Positions 45,001 to 56,590 are shown, numbered from the stretch's first letter. The stretch is DNA of 64,000 nucleotides from Symsagittifera roscoffensis (GCF_963678635.1 NC_087064.1:26702189-26766188), one strand, 5' to 3'. Numbers and translations: made by a program. Notes: generated from the letters alone by a model not told the origin.

Positions 45001-46390
45001 ATATTGTAGTAAAAAGCGCGCGCTTTTGCCAAGCATAAGAGTTGTTTTGCTCCCTTACAAGGAACCGCAGATTTGCTGTTGATTATAAATTCTATATTGA
45101 AATTGAAAATATATTTTTTGTGGGGTGGATATTGGGTGGATATTGTTGAATCAAACTCATGGAATTAGCTCGGCTCATGATGGATCCACTTTTTGTGCAA
45201 CCCTTACTGAAAAGTATCTCATAGCAAAATAAACTAAGCATTTAGGGTAAATCGTTGCATCAATTTTCTATTATGTTTTTGCTCAAAATATTCAATATTT
45301 TCTTCGGATCACAAAGCTGATTGTTCCGATTGAGAAGTTGGAAAAGGTTGTGAAATCTTATCTTGTGAAGTTTTTTTTCTACTATTTTTTCTACTCTATT
45401 TTTGTTTTTAAAATTTTTTCTTCTGCAAATTAGATTTAATAAGTTTACTTCACACATTAAAAGTGACGCAAAAATATATAGTAAAACTACAGAAGTAATT
45501 GTTTTTCCATTGTTTTTTTTTAAATAGTTGTGACCGGAAAATAGTGTGCTACTTAAACATTAACCAATTTTAATGATTTGTGTTTAAATTTGCTTATGGG
45601 TGAAAATTTGAAATTGTTTTAATTTTAGTTAAGATCTTAGGACGATTCTTTTTTTTTCAATTACTTCTGAGATTCGAAATATAATTAATTCTAAGGCATT
45701 CGCGTTTTGTTTGACAGTACCTTCTTAAAGTTAGTTTTATTTCTGTAGTACTTTCTTAACAATGGCACCAAAGAGGAATTTTTGTTTGTGCCAAAGAGGA
45801 ATTAAAATTTTAGGGATCTAGTAAAAAAAAAGTGCGACCAGAATTTGGCAACCATAATCGAGAGGGAATGGGTGCAATCGGCACGACGTTGGTTCGAAAA
45901 TGATTTGATTTTTTTCCGTGAGTTTTGTACAAAGCATGAACCAAAATTGATCAAAATTATAATTTCCGCAAAAAATGCGCGCTTTTGCTGGCATAAAAGT
46001 TGTTTTGCTCTTTTACAAGGAACCGCTAATTTGCTGCTTATTATAAAAGATAAATTGAAAATAATTTTTTTTGAGGTGGTTACAGTTGACTCAAACTCAT
46101 GAAAAGAATTCGGCTCATGGTGGATCTATTTTTTGCGCAACCTCAACTGAAATATTTCTACTAACGTTTTTTCTTTCGATTACTTCTGAGATTCGAAAAC
46201 TGTTTATTTGCGCTTCTAAAAGCATTGCGTTTTTTTCGTAGTACTCTCTCAAAATTAGTTTTAGTTTATCAGTACTCTCATAAAAAATCTTTAGATATCT
46301 AGTACTAAATGGCGACCAGAATTTGCTACTAGAATTGAAAAGGAATTGTGCAATCTGCAAGCTTCTAGTTGGAACGAGATTTTTTTCTTT
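45001..46390. repeat. Degenerate tandem duplication
   Basis: One block (GCGCGCTTTTGCC, then ACAAGGAACCGC, then TCGGCTCATGATGGATC) at about 45015-45200 recurs at about 45970-46135. A second block (GAGATTCGAAA through GCGACCAGAATTTG) at about 45668-45850 recurs at about 46187-46330. The second unit is shorter because its spacer is partly deleted. The open frame 45845-46102 spans this duplication and is not supported as a gene. Confidence 0.6.
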
Positions 46391-46724
46391 TCAATAATCA
46401 GCACCTCTTTTTGAATGAATGAAGTTCTGTTTTTCTGTTTTTGCTTCAAACTCTTGAATTTCCGATAATCTGGTATTTTCCAGTATCTGAAGTTATTGTC
46501 GACTCCAGTTAGCTTGATTTTCTGGCGCTAAAAATGATTTTAGACTTAAATTTCAGTTTAAATCAAGGGTAATAGATACTCATGTTTGGTCGCTAGTAGC
46601 ATATGTCGCCTGAAAACAATCTGTCCCAACATTTTCCTTTAAGTTGTTTCCAGCTATGTGATTTAAAAGATGTGAGCATTGCTGTGACTTTTCCACTCAA
46701 ATGCATACAAAACTCATACCCTCT

Positions 46725-46987
46725 CAAACTGGACGCCCCTCACCAACCAAAATGTCCCTGCTTTGTATTATATTATGACATCCGTTTTGGCCGACCAACC
46801 CCAAAAAAAAAGCCTTTGGAACCAATATATACTACTTTTGAAGAGAAAGCGCGCGCCGTCAAACAACGCAATTTTTGCGTCAAAATTTTCCAAAAAGTGT
46901 CCAAAAACGGCCTTTTTTGACCTGTTTTTATAAATATTTTGAAAAGTTTTTGAAATCCCCCCCAGAGAAAATTCTAGATCCGCCCTG
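46725..46987. mobile_element. MITE of the CAGGGGCGG family, reverse orientation, one end lost
   Basis: The right end AGATCCGCCCTG is the inverted form of the family's left end. Moving left, the internal words match the reverse complement of the copy at 31107 down to a GGGCGTCCA-like block. The opposite terminus is absent, so the copy is truncated. Confidence 0.65.
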
Positions 46988-47397
46988 GTTTTGACTAAAT
47001 TTTTAATGCTTTTATTTCAACCAAATTTACTTATAAAAACTAACAAACACTTTGGTTAAAAATGCTTTTTTGGGTTGACAACGAAATAATAAGTACAGGA
47101 AATTAAGAAAAAAAAGATCCTAGTCCATAGAAGAAAAAAGAGAAACTGAAACAAGTTTCGTCTTTTTAAACTACTTCGGTGTTATGATAGTTTAATGATG
47201 TTTAGACAAAAACCGTGTCCAACATAATTTTAATGTTTTTCGGAAAACTGTAACAAAAGTTTAAGGTTTTTTTTATTTGCAAATATTTTGTCTTTATTAC
47301 GCGCGTTTTTCTCCAAAACTTCCACAAACAGCTGAAATCGAAATATCGATTGTCTCGGCATATCCGTAAAAAAGATATAGTGAGTTTGCAAACTGGA

Positions 47398-47760
47398 AAC
47401 AAGACTGCTCGTATCAGGGCGAAGCCCTGAATGTTCCGACTGCCTTTTAAGGTTTATGGAGCAGCAGTAATAACATTTAAAAAATTAAATGAAATAAGAA
47501 AAAACGAAATTTTTTTTTATAAAATTTGAATTTTTTATGAAAATCATCCCCCCACACGCCATATAAAGTACAAAAAGATAGATTTTGTTCCTTCAATTAT
47601 GACAAATAAGCTTCGCTCAACCAATTTGGAACGATTTATAAGACGGATTAAACCTCGGCTTACGCGTTAATAGCGCGAATTATATCGCGCGTTAATTGTC
47701 CCAAATTGGTCAAAATGGCCAAAATGGCGATCTTTAAACCCTCATAATTTTACGAAAAAT
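47398..47760. repeat. Hairpin-ended dispersed element, copy in + orientation
   Basis: It begins AACAAGACTGCTCGTATCAG. TCAGGGC (47414-47420) and GCCCTGA (47424-47430) form a perfect 7-bp stem around GAA, followed by ATGTTCCGACTGCC. About 330 bp downstream sequence is shared with the element at 48352, including an AATTGTCCCAAATTG word. Confidence 0.65.
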
Positions 47761-48351
47761 GATCACAGGTGAAATATCTTTTCAAATTCAAGCTCAGGAC
47801 AACAATACCTTTTGAATGATATTAAAAAATTCCGTCAAAAATTTCTAGTTAAAAAGTCGAAATTTGTATGAAGAAAAAAAAAACCCACCCCGAGCACAAA
47901 TATTCCGTTACTTTCGTATCGAAAGTCGGAACAATAAGAACAACACGAGAATTCATCTGAGCGTTGAAAATTGCACTAAAATGGATTAGGTATTATCCAA
48001 TTATCAACTGCCGCATTCAAGAGCCTACAATAAGTCATACAAGGTACATTCATTTTAGGTAATTTGGTTTTGAAAAAAATTACAAGGAAATTTTTGCTGG
48101 CAAGTTAAATGTTGAAAAAAACTATTTGCTATGTTAATGAAAGATTTTGAGGACATCTTGGTATTTTGTATTTTGAAAAATAGGTCAACATTAAGTTTTT
48201 TTGTTCGCCGGTAAATCAGAGAAAAGATAGATAAAAAACGTTTTTTTTTGTTGCTGAGCATATCCAATACTGAGTTTGGCCTGCATATTTTGGACAAGTA
48301 AAAGATAAGTATTTCAAGCTTTTTCTTATAGTACCTCAATGAACAAAACAT

Positions 48352-48891
48352 AACAAGACTGCTTGTATCAGGGCGAATGTTCCTACTGTATTTTAAAGTC
48401 CATGGACTAGTATTCGGTTTAAAGAAATTGGATGAATTTTTTAAAAATAAGTTTAAAAAATTAAAATTGTTTTTTAAAGACATTACCCCACCCGCTATAT
48501 AAATTACAATTCAACATCATTCTCATTTTGCAATGTGTCAAATAGATCAAAAAGCATGTCTCATTTCAATTTGTAGCAATTTCTGAACGGATTATATCTC
48601 CATTAAACTTTATCCAGCATTAATTGTCCCAAATTGACCAAATTGGCAATATTTAGACTTCCGTAAAAAAAGATTTTGGTCTTTTTAAAACTTTGCTTTA
48701 TGCAAAGTGTATCGTTTTGTACTACATGGCGCGTGAGGGGGGCAATTTTTAACAACAAAAAACCTTAAAAAATTTGAAGTTTTTTCTATTTTTTTAAATA
48801 AACTTCAATATTTTATAGCGATCTTTTGTCCATCGACCTTACAAGGCAATCGGGACATTCAGGGCTTTGCTGTGATACGAGCAGTCTTGTT
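48352..48891. mobile_element. Foldback (long-TIR) non-autonomous element
   Basis: The left arm starts AACAAGACTGCTTGTATCAG and the right arm, reverse complemented, starts AACAAGACTGCTCGTATCAC. The arms pair with scattered mismatches for roughly 180 bp, out to a CACGCGCCAT/CACCCGCTAT word. There is no coding capacity. The family is not recognised and no target duplication is clear. Confidence 0.65.
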
Positions 48892-49620
48892 GTGCTGATG
48901 AGAGCAAGAAAAGTTCTTATTTTGCCCGAGGGAAGTCAATTCTCCTGTCTTGTTTCGCCTGTTAATAAGAGCACCGTCAAATGACCGCAGGTGATATTTG
49001 GACATCAAACATCTTTTGCGATCGGTCTTTACACTCAGTCGATTAATTTTTCACTCTTGTTCCTCTTCAATAAAAAATCACGTGTTAAATAAGGGAGTTG
49101 TGCCATCACCAATATCCGTTTACCCCCTTTTATCATTTATAGGTTTTGCAAAATTGCATCTTTTCCCTTCCAAAAATTCAAATTAGGCTCGAAGTAACGA
49201 ATGCACGCTCCAATTGAAGCAGCTGGATATTTATCAATTTAGTCGTGAGTGTTATCTGTATTGATATTTAGACACGGTTGCCGTCATTTCTTTGTTGAGT
49301 TCATTGATAAACCGGATATAATATTGCTTAATTTTTCAGAAAATTTAATCGGTAGCTTTTTCAAACAGTTTGAACCAGTTTGAAATGACTGGTTGATTTA
49401 AGAACATGAATATTTCAATGAGACTAAAACGTACCACTACTACCAACCCTCCTCCAATCATTAATTTTATGGTTCCATTAATTTAAGCTGTAGTATTATC
49501 TGATCAAATAGATAAATCGAGCCTTAAATTAGGAAAATAAAGCTTTTCAATTTCTGGATTTGTTTTTATAACAATTCACCCTTTGGCTAAGTCTGATTTT
49601 CATTTTCGTTTTTTTTTTCT
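48892..49620. other. Unannotated DNA
   Basis: No gene or clear repeat seen. A short + frame at 48998-49186 lacks supporting splice sites or composition. Confidence 0.35.
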
Positions 49621-49692
49621 CTAACTTTCCTTCGTTTTCAATTACTAACTTTCCTTCGTTTTCAATTACTAACTATTCTTCGTTTTCCATTA
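49621..49692. repeat. 24-bp minisatellite, three copies
   Basis: CTAACTTTCCTTCGTTTTCA plus ATTA occurs at 49621 and 49645 exactly, and at 49669 with two changes. Confidence 0.85.
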
Positions 49693-51968
49693 CTTTTCAA
49701 TAAATAGAGCATTAGAAGTAATGAAATAAAGTGGCAGAACTCTTCAGTTTGCGTTTTCACCCGGTGGCAACTAAAATTTCCGTGCCCTGATTTCCTTGCT
49801 TTGTTTGTATGGGCTAACTAAACTGATTATAAGTTTCGATCACTTCACTAATATTACGTTATAGCGATTCTTCCCAAGAGGCACTTTTCGGTTGCAAAAA
49901 TTATTCGTTGTTGCGAGATATGCACAACTATGAAAGACTCTCTCTGAACGCCGGAAGATAAATTCACGAATTTACTGAGGTGAATGGTCAAAAATACTTT
50001 ATGCTCATTATCTTATTTTGAAAATTCATTTTTGTGAAGTTTTTTATTATCGACAAAACTTATCATTTCAAAGCCCTTACATAAAACAACTTTGAAAAAA
50101 AATCCAATTCCAAGTCCCCTTAATGATCTTAGAGGCTTTTATTTGGCCACTGGGAAGCAGTCTGTCGAAAACATTTGTGTAAGGTTGCCCAGAGCATCTG
50201 ATTTAAACGATATGAGCGCTGCTGTGATCTTGCGACTTAAAGATAAACATAATTCAGACACCCCCCTTGAAAACCAATTGGGCTTGACGAATCATGGAGA
50301 ACCAAAGTAAGCTAAACTTATTAATGAAAATCATTTTGATTCAAATCTAGCAGACTATAAACTAACTGAATATCTAAGCCAGCTTTGACTTTTTTGTTTG
50401 CTTGAGGAATCAAAATTTTGCAACAGGCATTGAACCTCCAAGACCAATTTTGAAACGTTTTTGTTTATCGACCATTTAATCTTTTGGTATAAATACCATT
50501 TTTTAAATCATGAGCCTAAGGAACAAAGGAAACGAGAGGTTTGGGGAGGAGTGTTTTCATCGAGTTGACGGAAGAATTATTAAATTTAGGATTTGACGAA
50601 AGCTTTTCGCTCAGTTGAAATTACAAAGGTTGTTTCAATCTGCTCAGAACTGGATATGACACAATCTTAAAATGTCTGGACAAAAACCATAGCAAAAAAT
50701 AATAGCTTTTTTCACTTGGCAACAAGATGTCAAAAATGCTTTCATCAACAATTTGCTTTTGAGGCATTACTACAAGCGTTTTTCCCTTCAGTTCCACCAA
50801 CAGCTGAAAATTAATTGTCGTTAAATTTCCCCATGAAGTCTTATTGACTTCGCAAAATAAAAATTGTGAATGCTAAAAACTCGAAAACTTTTATCTCAGC
50901 GTATAAAATTATACAAAGAATGGAATATACTATTATCCAGCAACCAACTGTCGCTTCCAAGAGCTTACAAAAACATCCAGCAAGGTAAGCTCAATTTGTG
51001 AACTTCGACATTAAACATACCCTTTGTTTCACGGTTTTTTTTCTTACAAGCTAATTGTTGAATATGTTTCAGTCATAAAAAAAACAAATTTTGATGTTTT
51101 TGCCGAAATTGCCTAAATGCCAGATTGGAATATACAAGGCCGATATGTTGCCTTCTTTTAGCACGCGTAAGTGCAAATTAAATCAGTCTAAAGTGAACTG
51201 AGGCCAATTTTGTGTTTTTAATAAGGTACGAAACGTTAAAGTCATTTCTTTTCCTTTTCCATACTGCGTAAGGTTAGAAATGGAAAAAAACGATAAGAAA
51301 CGAAATCTAATTTTTTGATAATTTTGGATTTAAGAAGCTGCCTTGACATCATGACGTACGAGCAACCTTGAACTTTAACACAAAAGTTAAATCAAAGTGT
51401 TTGTTTAAAAGTGTTTATCTGACAAAAAAGCCCGAGAATAAAACGAAGTCAGGTGCAGAACGGATCGAGTTTTCAGATATTTTGCCGCCACTAATTACCT
51501 AAAACCTGCACGCAATTTTGGAAACATCAATTTAGTAAAAACAGAACCTGCTTTAAAAGTTATATTTAATTTTTTTCTTGTAGCCTCAGTGAAACAAGTG
51601 AAATAACTATCCGAAACAAAAAATAAGTAAAATTGAATATTTTGAAGATATATAAGAAAACCTGCAGACAGAATATCCCTAAAATTACACCATGAAAAAA
51701 TTTTCTGCTCATCAAAATTTCTTGTTGTGTTTTCAATTTCGCCCATTGCATTTTAGCTGACACAATGAAAATTTAATTTAATGTAACTTTAGTTTTTCTG
51801 TCTCCTGAAAATAAACAATATTCAAAAAACAAACTTAAGCTTCTGAGAAAGGTGACTATTTCAGTTCTTCGCTCCTGAATGATATTCAGGTATCACCATT
51901 AAAAACATTACTTCTTGAATTACTGTCTTTTTCTTCATTGTGCCAAAAATTCATTGAGTCAGCTTAGA
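49693..51968. other. Unannotated DNA upstream of the channel gene
   Basis: No supported exon. The segment 50640-51000 resembles 47200-48060 in places (CCACAAACAGCTGAAA against CCACCAACAGCTGAAA; TATTATCCA followed by CAACTG and AAGAGC), so old duplications are present. The open frame 50092-50310 shares a stretch with 46590-46725 and is treated as part of a repeat. Confidence 0.35.
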
Positions 51969-52065
51969 TAGCATTATTATGGTATGGTATGTTAAATAAG
52001 ACTTAAAATAAGAAATAAGATGCAAGCAATTTTTTTAGCATCTAGAAGATAAAATTATTGTCCAA
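51969..52065. repeat. Short direct repeat, left member
   Basis: AGCATTATTATGGTATGGTA and about 75 further bases recur with changes at 53001-53095. Confidence 0.65.
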
Positions 52066-53000
52066 CTTGAGCCGGATATTGTGTTATATCAACAATATAA
52101 TTCGGATTTTTTTGCCGAGAGTTTTTGAATAACCAACTTTGTAAAACAAAGCCCGCTTCAAGTTAAAAACATTTCAGTTTTCTGAAACTTTAGTGAAATT
52201 ACAATCCGAACAAAAAATCAAAGCAGTATTATCCAAAACAAAAAAAATCCTTATAACTGAAAGTTTTGAACATGTATAAAGAGACAGAATTGAATCAAAA
52301 GAAATTAAACTAAGTTTGGCGACACGAAGACAATTCGATGTCGAGTCCTAGACCAAAAAGATCATACCCGATTGGTGGCATTTGTGGGTATAATTGTTTT
52401 TGGTCTTACGTTGTTGCTTTTCGAGATGCTACTAATTAGGTGAATTTGCTATGTAATTTGTCAGAAAATTAAAATTACTCCGAATTCAGCAGAACCACAA
52501 AACACTCTATGTCAAATCATCATCACTCAATAAAGGATGCCTGTGTAGTGTCGGTTCGTTTGAATTTTTTTTTTCGATCTTGAATTGTAGTTTTTTGAGA
52601 TGTTACTAAAAATTCGCAACTGAAAAGTGCCCTTTTCGTGCCGTTTTATTGGCAACATTTTTTTGGTCACGCGTTTTTTTTCCCGAAATTCTAATGATTG
52701 TCAAATTGAAAGCAAAATATTGGCTACGTTTTGTCCTTCAGCTAATCAGTTGCGAGAATTCTCAGAAGCATGAACGCGCTTGATTGACTAAAAGACAAAA
52801 AAACGGCCGATATGTAGGGTCTTTAAGGTAATTTTTGTTCAATTAAACTTAATTGCGTCAGCCCAAATACAATAAGAAATTCTGAGAAACTTTTGATTTA
52901 AAGTTTGTGAGTATTCTCAGCCCAAATACAGTAAGAATTTTTTGATTCAAAGTTTTCATCTGAAATACCCTGTTTAGGGAGAATCTTGCCCTTAAAAATA

Positions 53001-53095
53001 GCATTATTATGGTATGGTATGTTTAAAAAGACGTAAATAAGTAAAAAGTAGCTCGAATTTCTTAAGCACCTATAACATAATAATATTTTCTAACC
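53001..53095. repeat. Short direct repeat, right member
   Basis: Partner of 51969-52065. It lies about 300 bp before the first visible channel exon. Confidence 0.65.
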
Positions 53096-53390
53096 ATTCG
53101 GAATTATCTGATTCCTCGTGAATAAAGTGATACCCGGTATCATCTAATGGGAAAGCGAAATAAAATTTCTAATTTCACGCCGTGTTTCCAATCACATAAA
53201 ATTGATTTGTCTGAAATTTTTGAGCAAAAAAGTTTCCAATTTTTTCACATTTTAACTATCTGATTAATAAGTTTTTATATCCAACTTTTTTCCTTTGTTT
53301 TTTTTCTGAGCTGGTAGATAAATTCCGCCAATTAAAAATCCGCTCTTTTGCATCGTTGAAGAAAGATTTTTGTTTCGTTTTCATTGTCAG

Positions 53391-54908
53391 TTCGTGTACG
53401 CGAAACGCATTATGGGGTTTAAATCATTATTATGTTAACAGTGGAGGGGAAAGAAAGTCACCCGAGCCGGTGACTGAACAAGTGCTAGAAAACGCCGGAT
53501 TGCCCCAGCATCGGATGTTTCAGCTGGTCAAGGAATTAGCTGAGTACGCAACTCCTCAAATACTTCAACTGCCATCTGTACTCGGGTTTTTGTGGGTACT
53601 AGTTTATATAGGCTTTTTTTCTTTAACGTGTTCGCAAATGGTTTTGCTCATACAAAACTACTTTACATACCCGACTGCGATTAGTATCAGAGTCGTGTTT
53701 TCTCCGTATTTGGACTTTCCAGCTGTGACAGTTTGCAACGAAAGTCCTCTAAGGAAAACGCGAGTACTGCAAGACAGGCGCTATGAAGACCTCGCTTTAC
53801 TTGATGATTATATAGCCAGTAAAGTTCTGCTATCTTCCAGTAATGGCTCGGATTCAAAATGTAAGAGTAAAAACGATTACAAATGCCCCTTTTCGGGAAT
53901 TTGCATACCTGAAAAATGGATTTGCAATGATGTCGTGAATTGCGACGATGAAAGTGATGAAAAAAATCCAGACTTCGACTGTGCTAAAATCAAGTTGGAC
54001 CGTGACGCTAACTTGACAACTGCTCAAGGTCATTGCAATTGGCCTTCGTCGATGTGTCCAGAACAAACTTGCGCGACTGCGTGTGATGGTGTTCCGGAGT
54101 GCGTCGAAAGCAACCACTATGACGAAAGTGACTATTTGGGATGTGACGTAAAAAGATCAGAACGGAGTGCCGACCAAGTTCCAAGTCAGAAAAGTTTTCT
54201 TAACAAATCTTCGGAACATCGTTCGTTTTACCGACAGAAAAGAGACGGTTACAGTAATTACTATGAAACTTTTGATCCATTAGATTATTTCTCTTTTTAC
54301 TTTAAATCAAATAATAATCGTGCCGCATTACGTAATGCTCTAGCCTTTGACCAAACTTTAATGAGAAGTTATGGATTCCATGCCAAAGATTTCTTAATTC
54401 AGTGCTCATTCAACCATCAAACATGTGATTACTCCGATTTCAAAACTTTCCAACACACTCATTTCGGAAATTGTTTCACGTTCAACTCAGCTTTGTCGGA
54501 AAACAATTCGAGTTCTTTCAGAAATCTAACTTCTTCCAAAACGGGCGAGCCCTACGGCTTCAAATTGACTGTGTTCCTTGATGTTAACGAGTATATTGGT
54601 CTAACGGCGCCTTTAACGGGAGTTAGGGTTGTCACGCACCATCCAAAGTTGAGCCCGAATATCTACAGTCAGGGTTCTGTAGTTGAGGCGGGAAAAGCTT
54701 TACTAATGGGTCTAGAAAGAAACGAACTGGCCAAAATGGGCGGGAAATACGGAAACTGTAGCTACACCTGGCCGGATTTCTTGAACTTAAATCAAAATTT
54801 GAAAGGTTCACTTCAATTGTATGACTTATCAGACTGCCAATTTTACTGCCGACAAAACGCTTTAGCTTTGCGATGTGGTTGTATCGACAGCTACACTCAA
54901 GACTTCAG
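53391..54908 (+). CDS. DEG/ENaC exon with TM1, LDLa modules and most of the extracellular loop
   Basis: The acceptor is a pyrimidine-rich tract ending TTGTCAG at 53390. The donor is CAG|GTCTTT at 54908, chosen because it leaves phase 2 and joins the next exon as Ser (AG plus C); reading through would add a non-conserved tail to the stop at 54976. The first LDLa module has six Cys and the acidic Asp/Glu set that binds calcium in that family. The usual His-Gly gating motif before TM1 is not evident; the aligned stretch reads ELAEYATPQIL. Confidence 0.85.
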
Positions 54909-56590
54909 GTCTTTTAGATTTCAAGCAAAAAATATTGACAGAGCCAAGTCGAATTATCGATTGCCATTTTGGTGGTAACAAAATAAATATTTAAACACTA
55001 AAAATTCCGTGCACCCTCAATTGCCTAGTTTTTGTTAAAATTGGTACAAAACCGACTTGGCTTTATGACCGGATAAAGGCTTTTTTCTATCCTCTCCCTC
55101 AAAACACTTCCGTTCTACTTTTTGCTTTCATTTAATCAACCACATGCTATTTTAAAAACAAAGGGATGTTTTTAGCGTCTCGTATCCTAACATTATAGCC
55201 AAATGACTTGCCTCAATTCAATTTTGAATAATTTTATCCGCCGCTTGCGCGTGTTATCAAAACGCAATATACCGCTCGTCTCAATATAACTTTACATAAC
55301 CCCCATAGCTTACAAAAAATAATCACTGGTAAAAAAAGTCAATACAAATTTCGTCAAAAACGTTTAGTTAAAAAATTTAAAAATGACTGAAAATAGAATT
55401 GATTCTGCGACAAAAAAATAAAGCAAGACTGCTCGTATCAAGGCAAACAGTTGAAAACGTTTTACGGTCTATAGGTTAGTGTTCGCTTTAAGAAAATGCT
55501 GAAACTTTGTGTAACCAATATTCCTTGAAAAAGAATTGGGAAATTCAAAAGTTTTTGCTGTTATCTAAGCACGCTTGTTTGTCATGTATGTATTTTTGCT
55601 TGAACTCAATCAACTTCAGCGATGACGAAAACATCAACGAAGCCTCGAGACACTACTGCGACAGCTTTAACGACACGCAACGTCTCTGCCGACAAAGTAT
55701 CGAAGATGACTCGGAAACAGGAGTGCTGAACTGTCCATGTCCGGATGCGTGTTATACGGTGAACTACTGGACCCAAGAGTCTTTAGCTTCATGGCCCAGT
55801 GATGTTTACTCGCCATTCTTAGTGGAACAACTGCTAAAATCCAAGTCACCTCAGGTCCTTGTTGTCCTTTGGAAACAATAAATTTTGAGAATGAACCTGT
55901 CCACCTGTCAACTAGCCTGCCAATGGGGGGAGCAGGTCACTAAATTCTGGTTGCTAAAGTTTTCGAAAAACCCCCTTTGATACTACTTCACGATATCCAT
56001 TTTTTATTGACCATAAATTAGAATTTTGGTCAAAATGCTCCAAAAACTGCCAAAAATCCATTTTTGGTCTGTTTTCAAAAATTTTCCTGCACGCTGAAAT
56101 TTTGCCAAAATACAGTCTTTATAGGTTTTTAGGGGAGCTCAGAAAATCAATGTGGTGAACCTGAAAAAAAGTCAACAAAATTTAAATTGAGAAAAGTAAT
56201 GGCAATTAAATTATAATAACCATTATTTAAAAAAGTTGTGAAGAGAATAAATTTAAAACCAGTGAAGAGGACAACACTGTTTCCGTGCAGGTGCACAACT
56301 TCATTAGGGAAGTTCTCTCGCGCTCCAATATTTCAAACGAGGATCTGTCTCGGGAATTGAGGAGGAACTTTGCCCGCATCATGGTGTACTACGAGAGAAA
56401 CAGCTTCGAGAAAGTGTGGGAGAGTCCCGCCTATTCCGTAACAGGGCTCCTGAGTGACATCGGGGGCAATATGGGTCTGTGGACGGGTTGGAGCGTCATG
56501 GTCTTCTTTGAACTCCTTCAGTTCTTTTTTAAGCTGGTTCAACTTTGCTGTTGATATCATTGGCCTAATGATACTCTCGGTTTTTTCGAG
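53391..56590 (+). CDS. DEG/ENaC-family sodium channel with LDLa modules (three visible exons)
   Basis: A plasma-membrane cation channel subunit of the degenerin/epithelial sodium channel/ASIC superfamily. Exons 53391-54908, 55620-55854 and 56291-56590 join in phases 2 and 0. In order: a cytosolic N-terminus; TM1 with WVLVYIGFFSL near 53590-53640; the post-TM1 hallmark FPAVTVCNESPLRKT; an LDL-receptor class A module (53860-53990) with CIPEKWICNDVVNCDDESDE; a second, looser module (54030-54146) with CDGVPECVESNHYDESD; a RQKR site; the conserved loop block QCSFNHQTCDYSDF and GNCFTFNSA; the late Cys-rich segment ending CRQNALALRCGCIDS; CPCPDACYTVNYW; and pre-TM2/TM2 with GGNMGLWTGWSVM, where Gly-Trp-Ser is the selectivity-filter GxS. 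Missing: any first exon with the start codon (the 53391 AG acceptor is phase 2) and a clear end. TM2 shifts frame near 56530. Confidence 0.85.
54909..55619. other. Channel intron with one hairpin-family fragment
   Basis: GCAAGACTGCTCGTATCA at about 55434 starts a fragment of the hairpin-ended family seen at 47398 and 58621; its hairpin is lost here (AAGGCAAACAG replaces it). The intron ends TTCAG at 55619. Confidence 0.6.
55620..55854 (+). CDS. DEG/ENaC exon with the membrane-proximal Cys-rich segment
   Basis: Coding starts with the C of a split Ser codon and ends CAG|GTCCTT in phase 0. The translation includes EASRHYCDSFNDTQRLCRQS and LNCPCPDACYTVNYWTQ, the Cys-dense late-loop pattern of the superfamily, and then SWPSDVYSPFLVEQLL. 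Confidence 0.8.
55980..56175. mobile_element. Decayed MITE of the CAGGGGCGG family, reverse orientation, in channel intron
   Basis: Words such as GGGGAGCTCAGAAAATCAAT and AACCTGAAAAAAAGTCAAC match the reverse complement of the internal part of the copy at 31107-31537. Termini are not clear. Confidence 0.5.
56291..56590 (+). CDS. DEG/ENaC exon with pre-TM2 and TM2, frameshifted
   Basis: The acceptor is CCGTGCAG at 56290, phase 0. ERNSFEKVWESPAYSV leads into GLLSDIGGNMGLWTGWSVM and FFELLQFF. The frame then hits a TGA at about 56552, while the +1 frame continues with NFAVDIIGLMILSVFSR, a fitting end of TM2, to a GAG|GTATGA donor at 56590. The switch falls at a run of six T (56524-56529). A one-base length error or mutation in that run would explain it. 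No following exon is identified. Confidence 0.7.

Noticed and set aside
48055-48483. 142-codon - strand frame
   Set aside because: Phe/Asn/Lys-rich translation of AT-rich DNA that crosses the edge of a foldback element; no domain or conserved partner.
50092-50310. 72-codon + frame upstream of the channel, ending near a GTAAGC donor-like site
   Set aside because: Part of it is similar to 46590-46725 at the DNA level, so it looks like a dispersed repeat; it has no family and does not fit a DEG/ENaC N-terminus.
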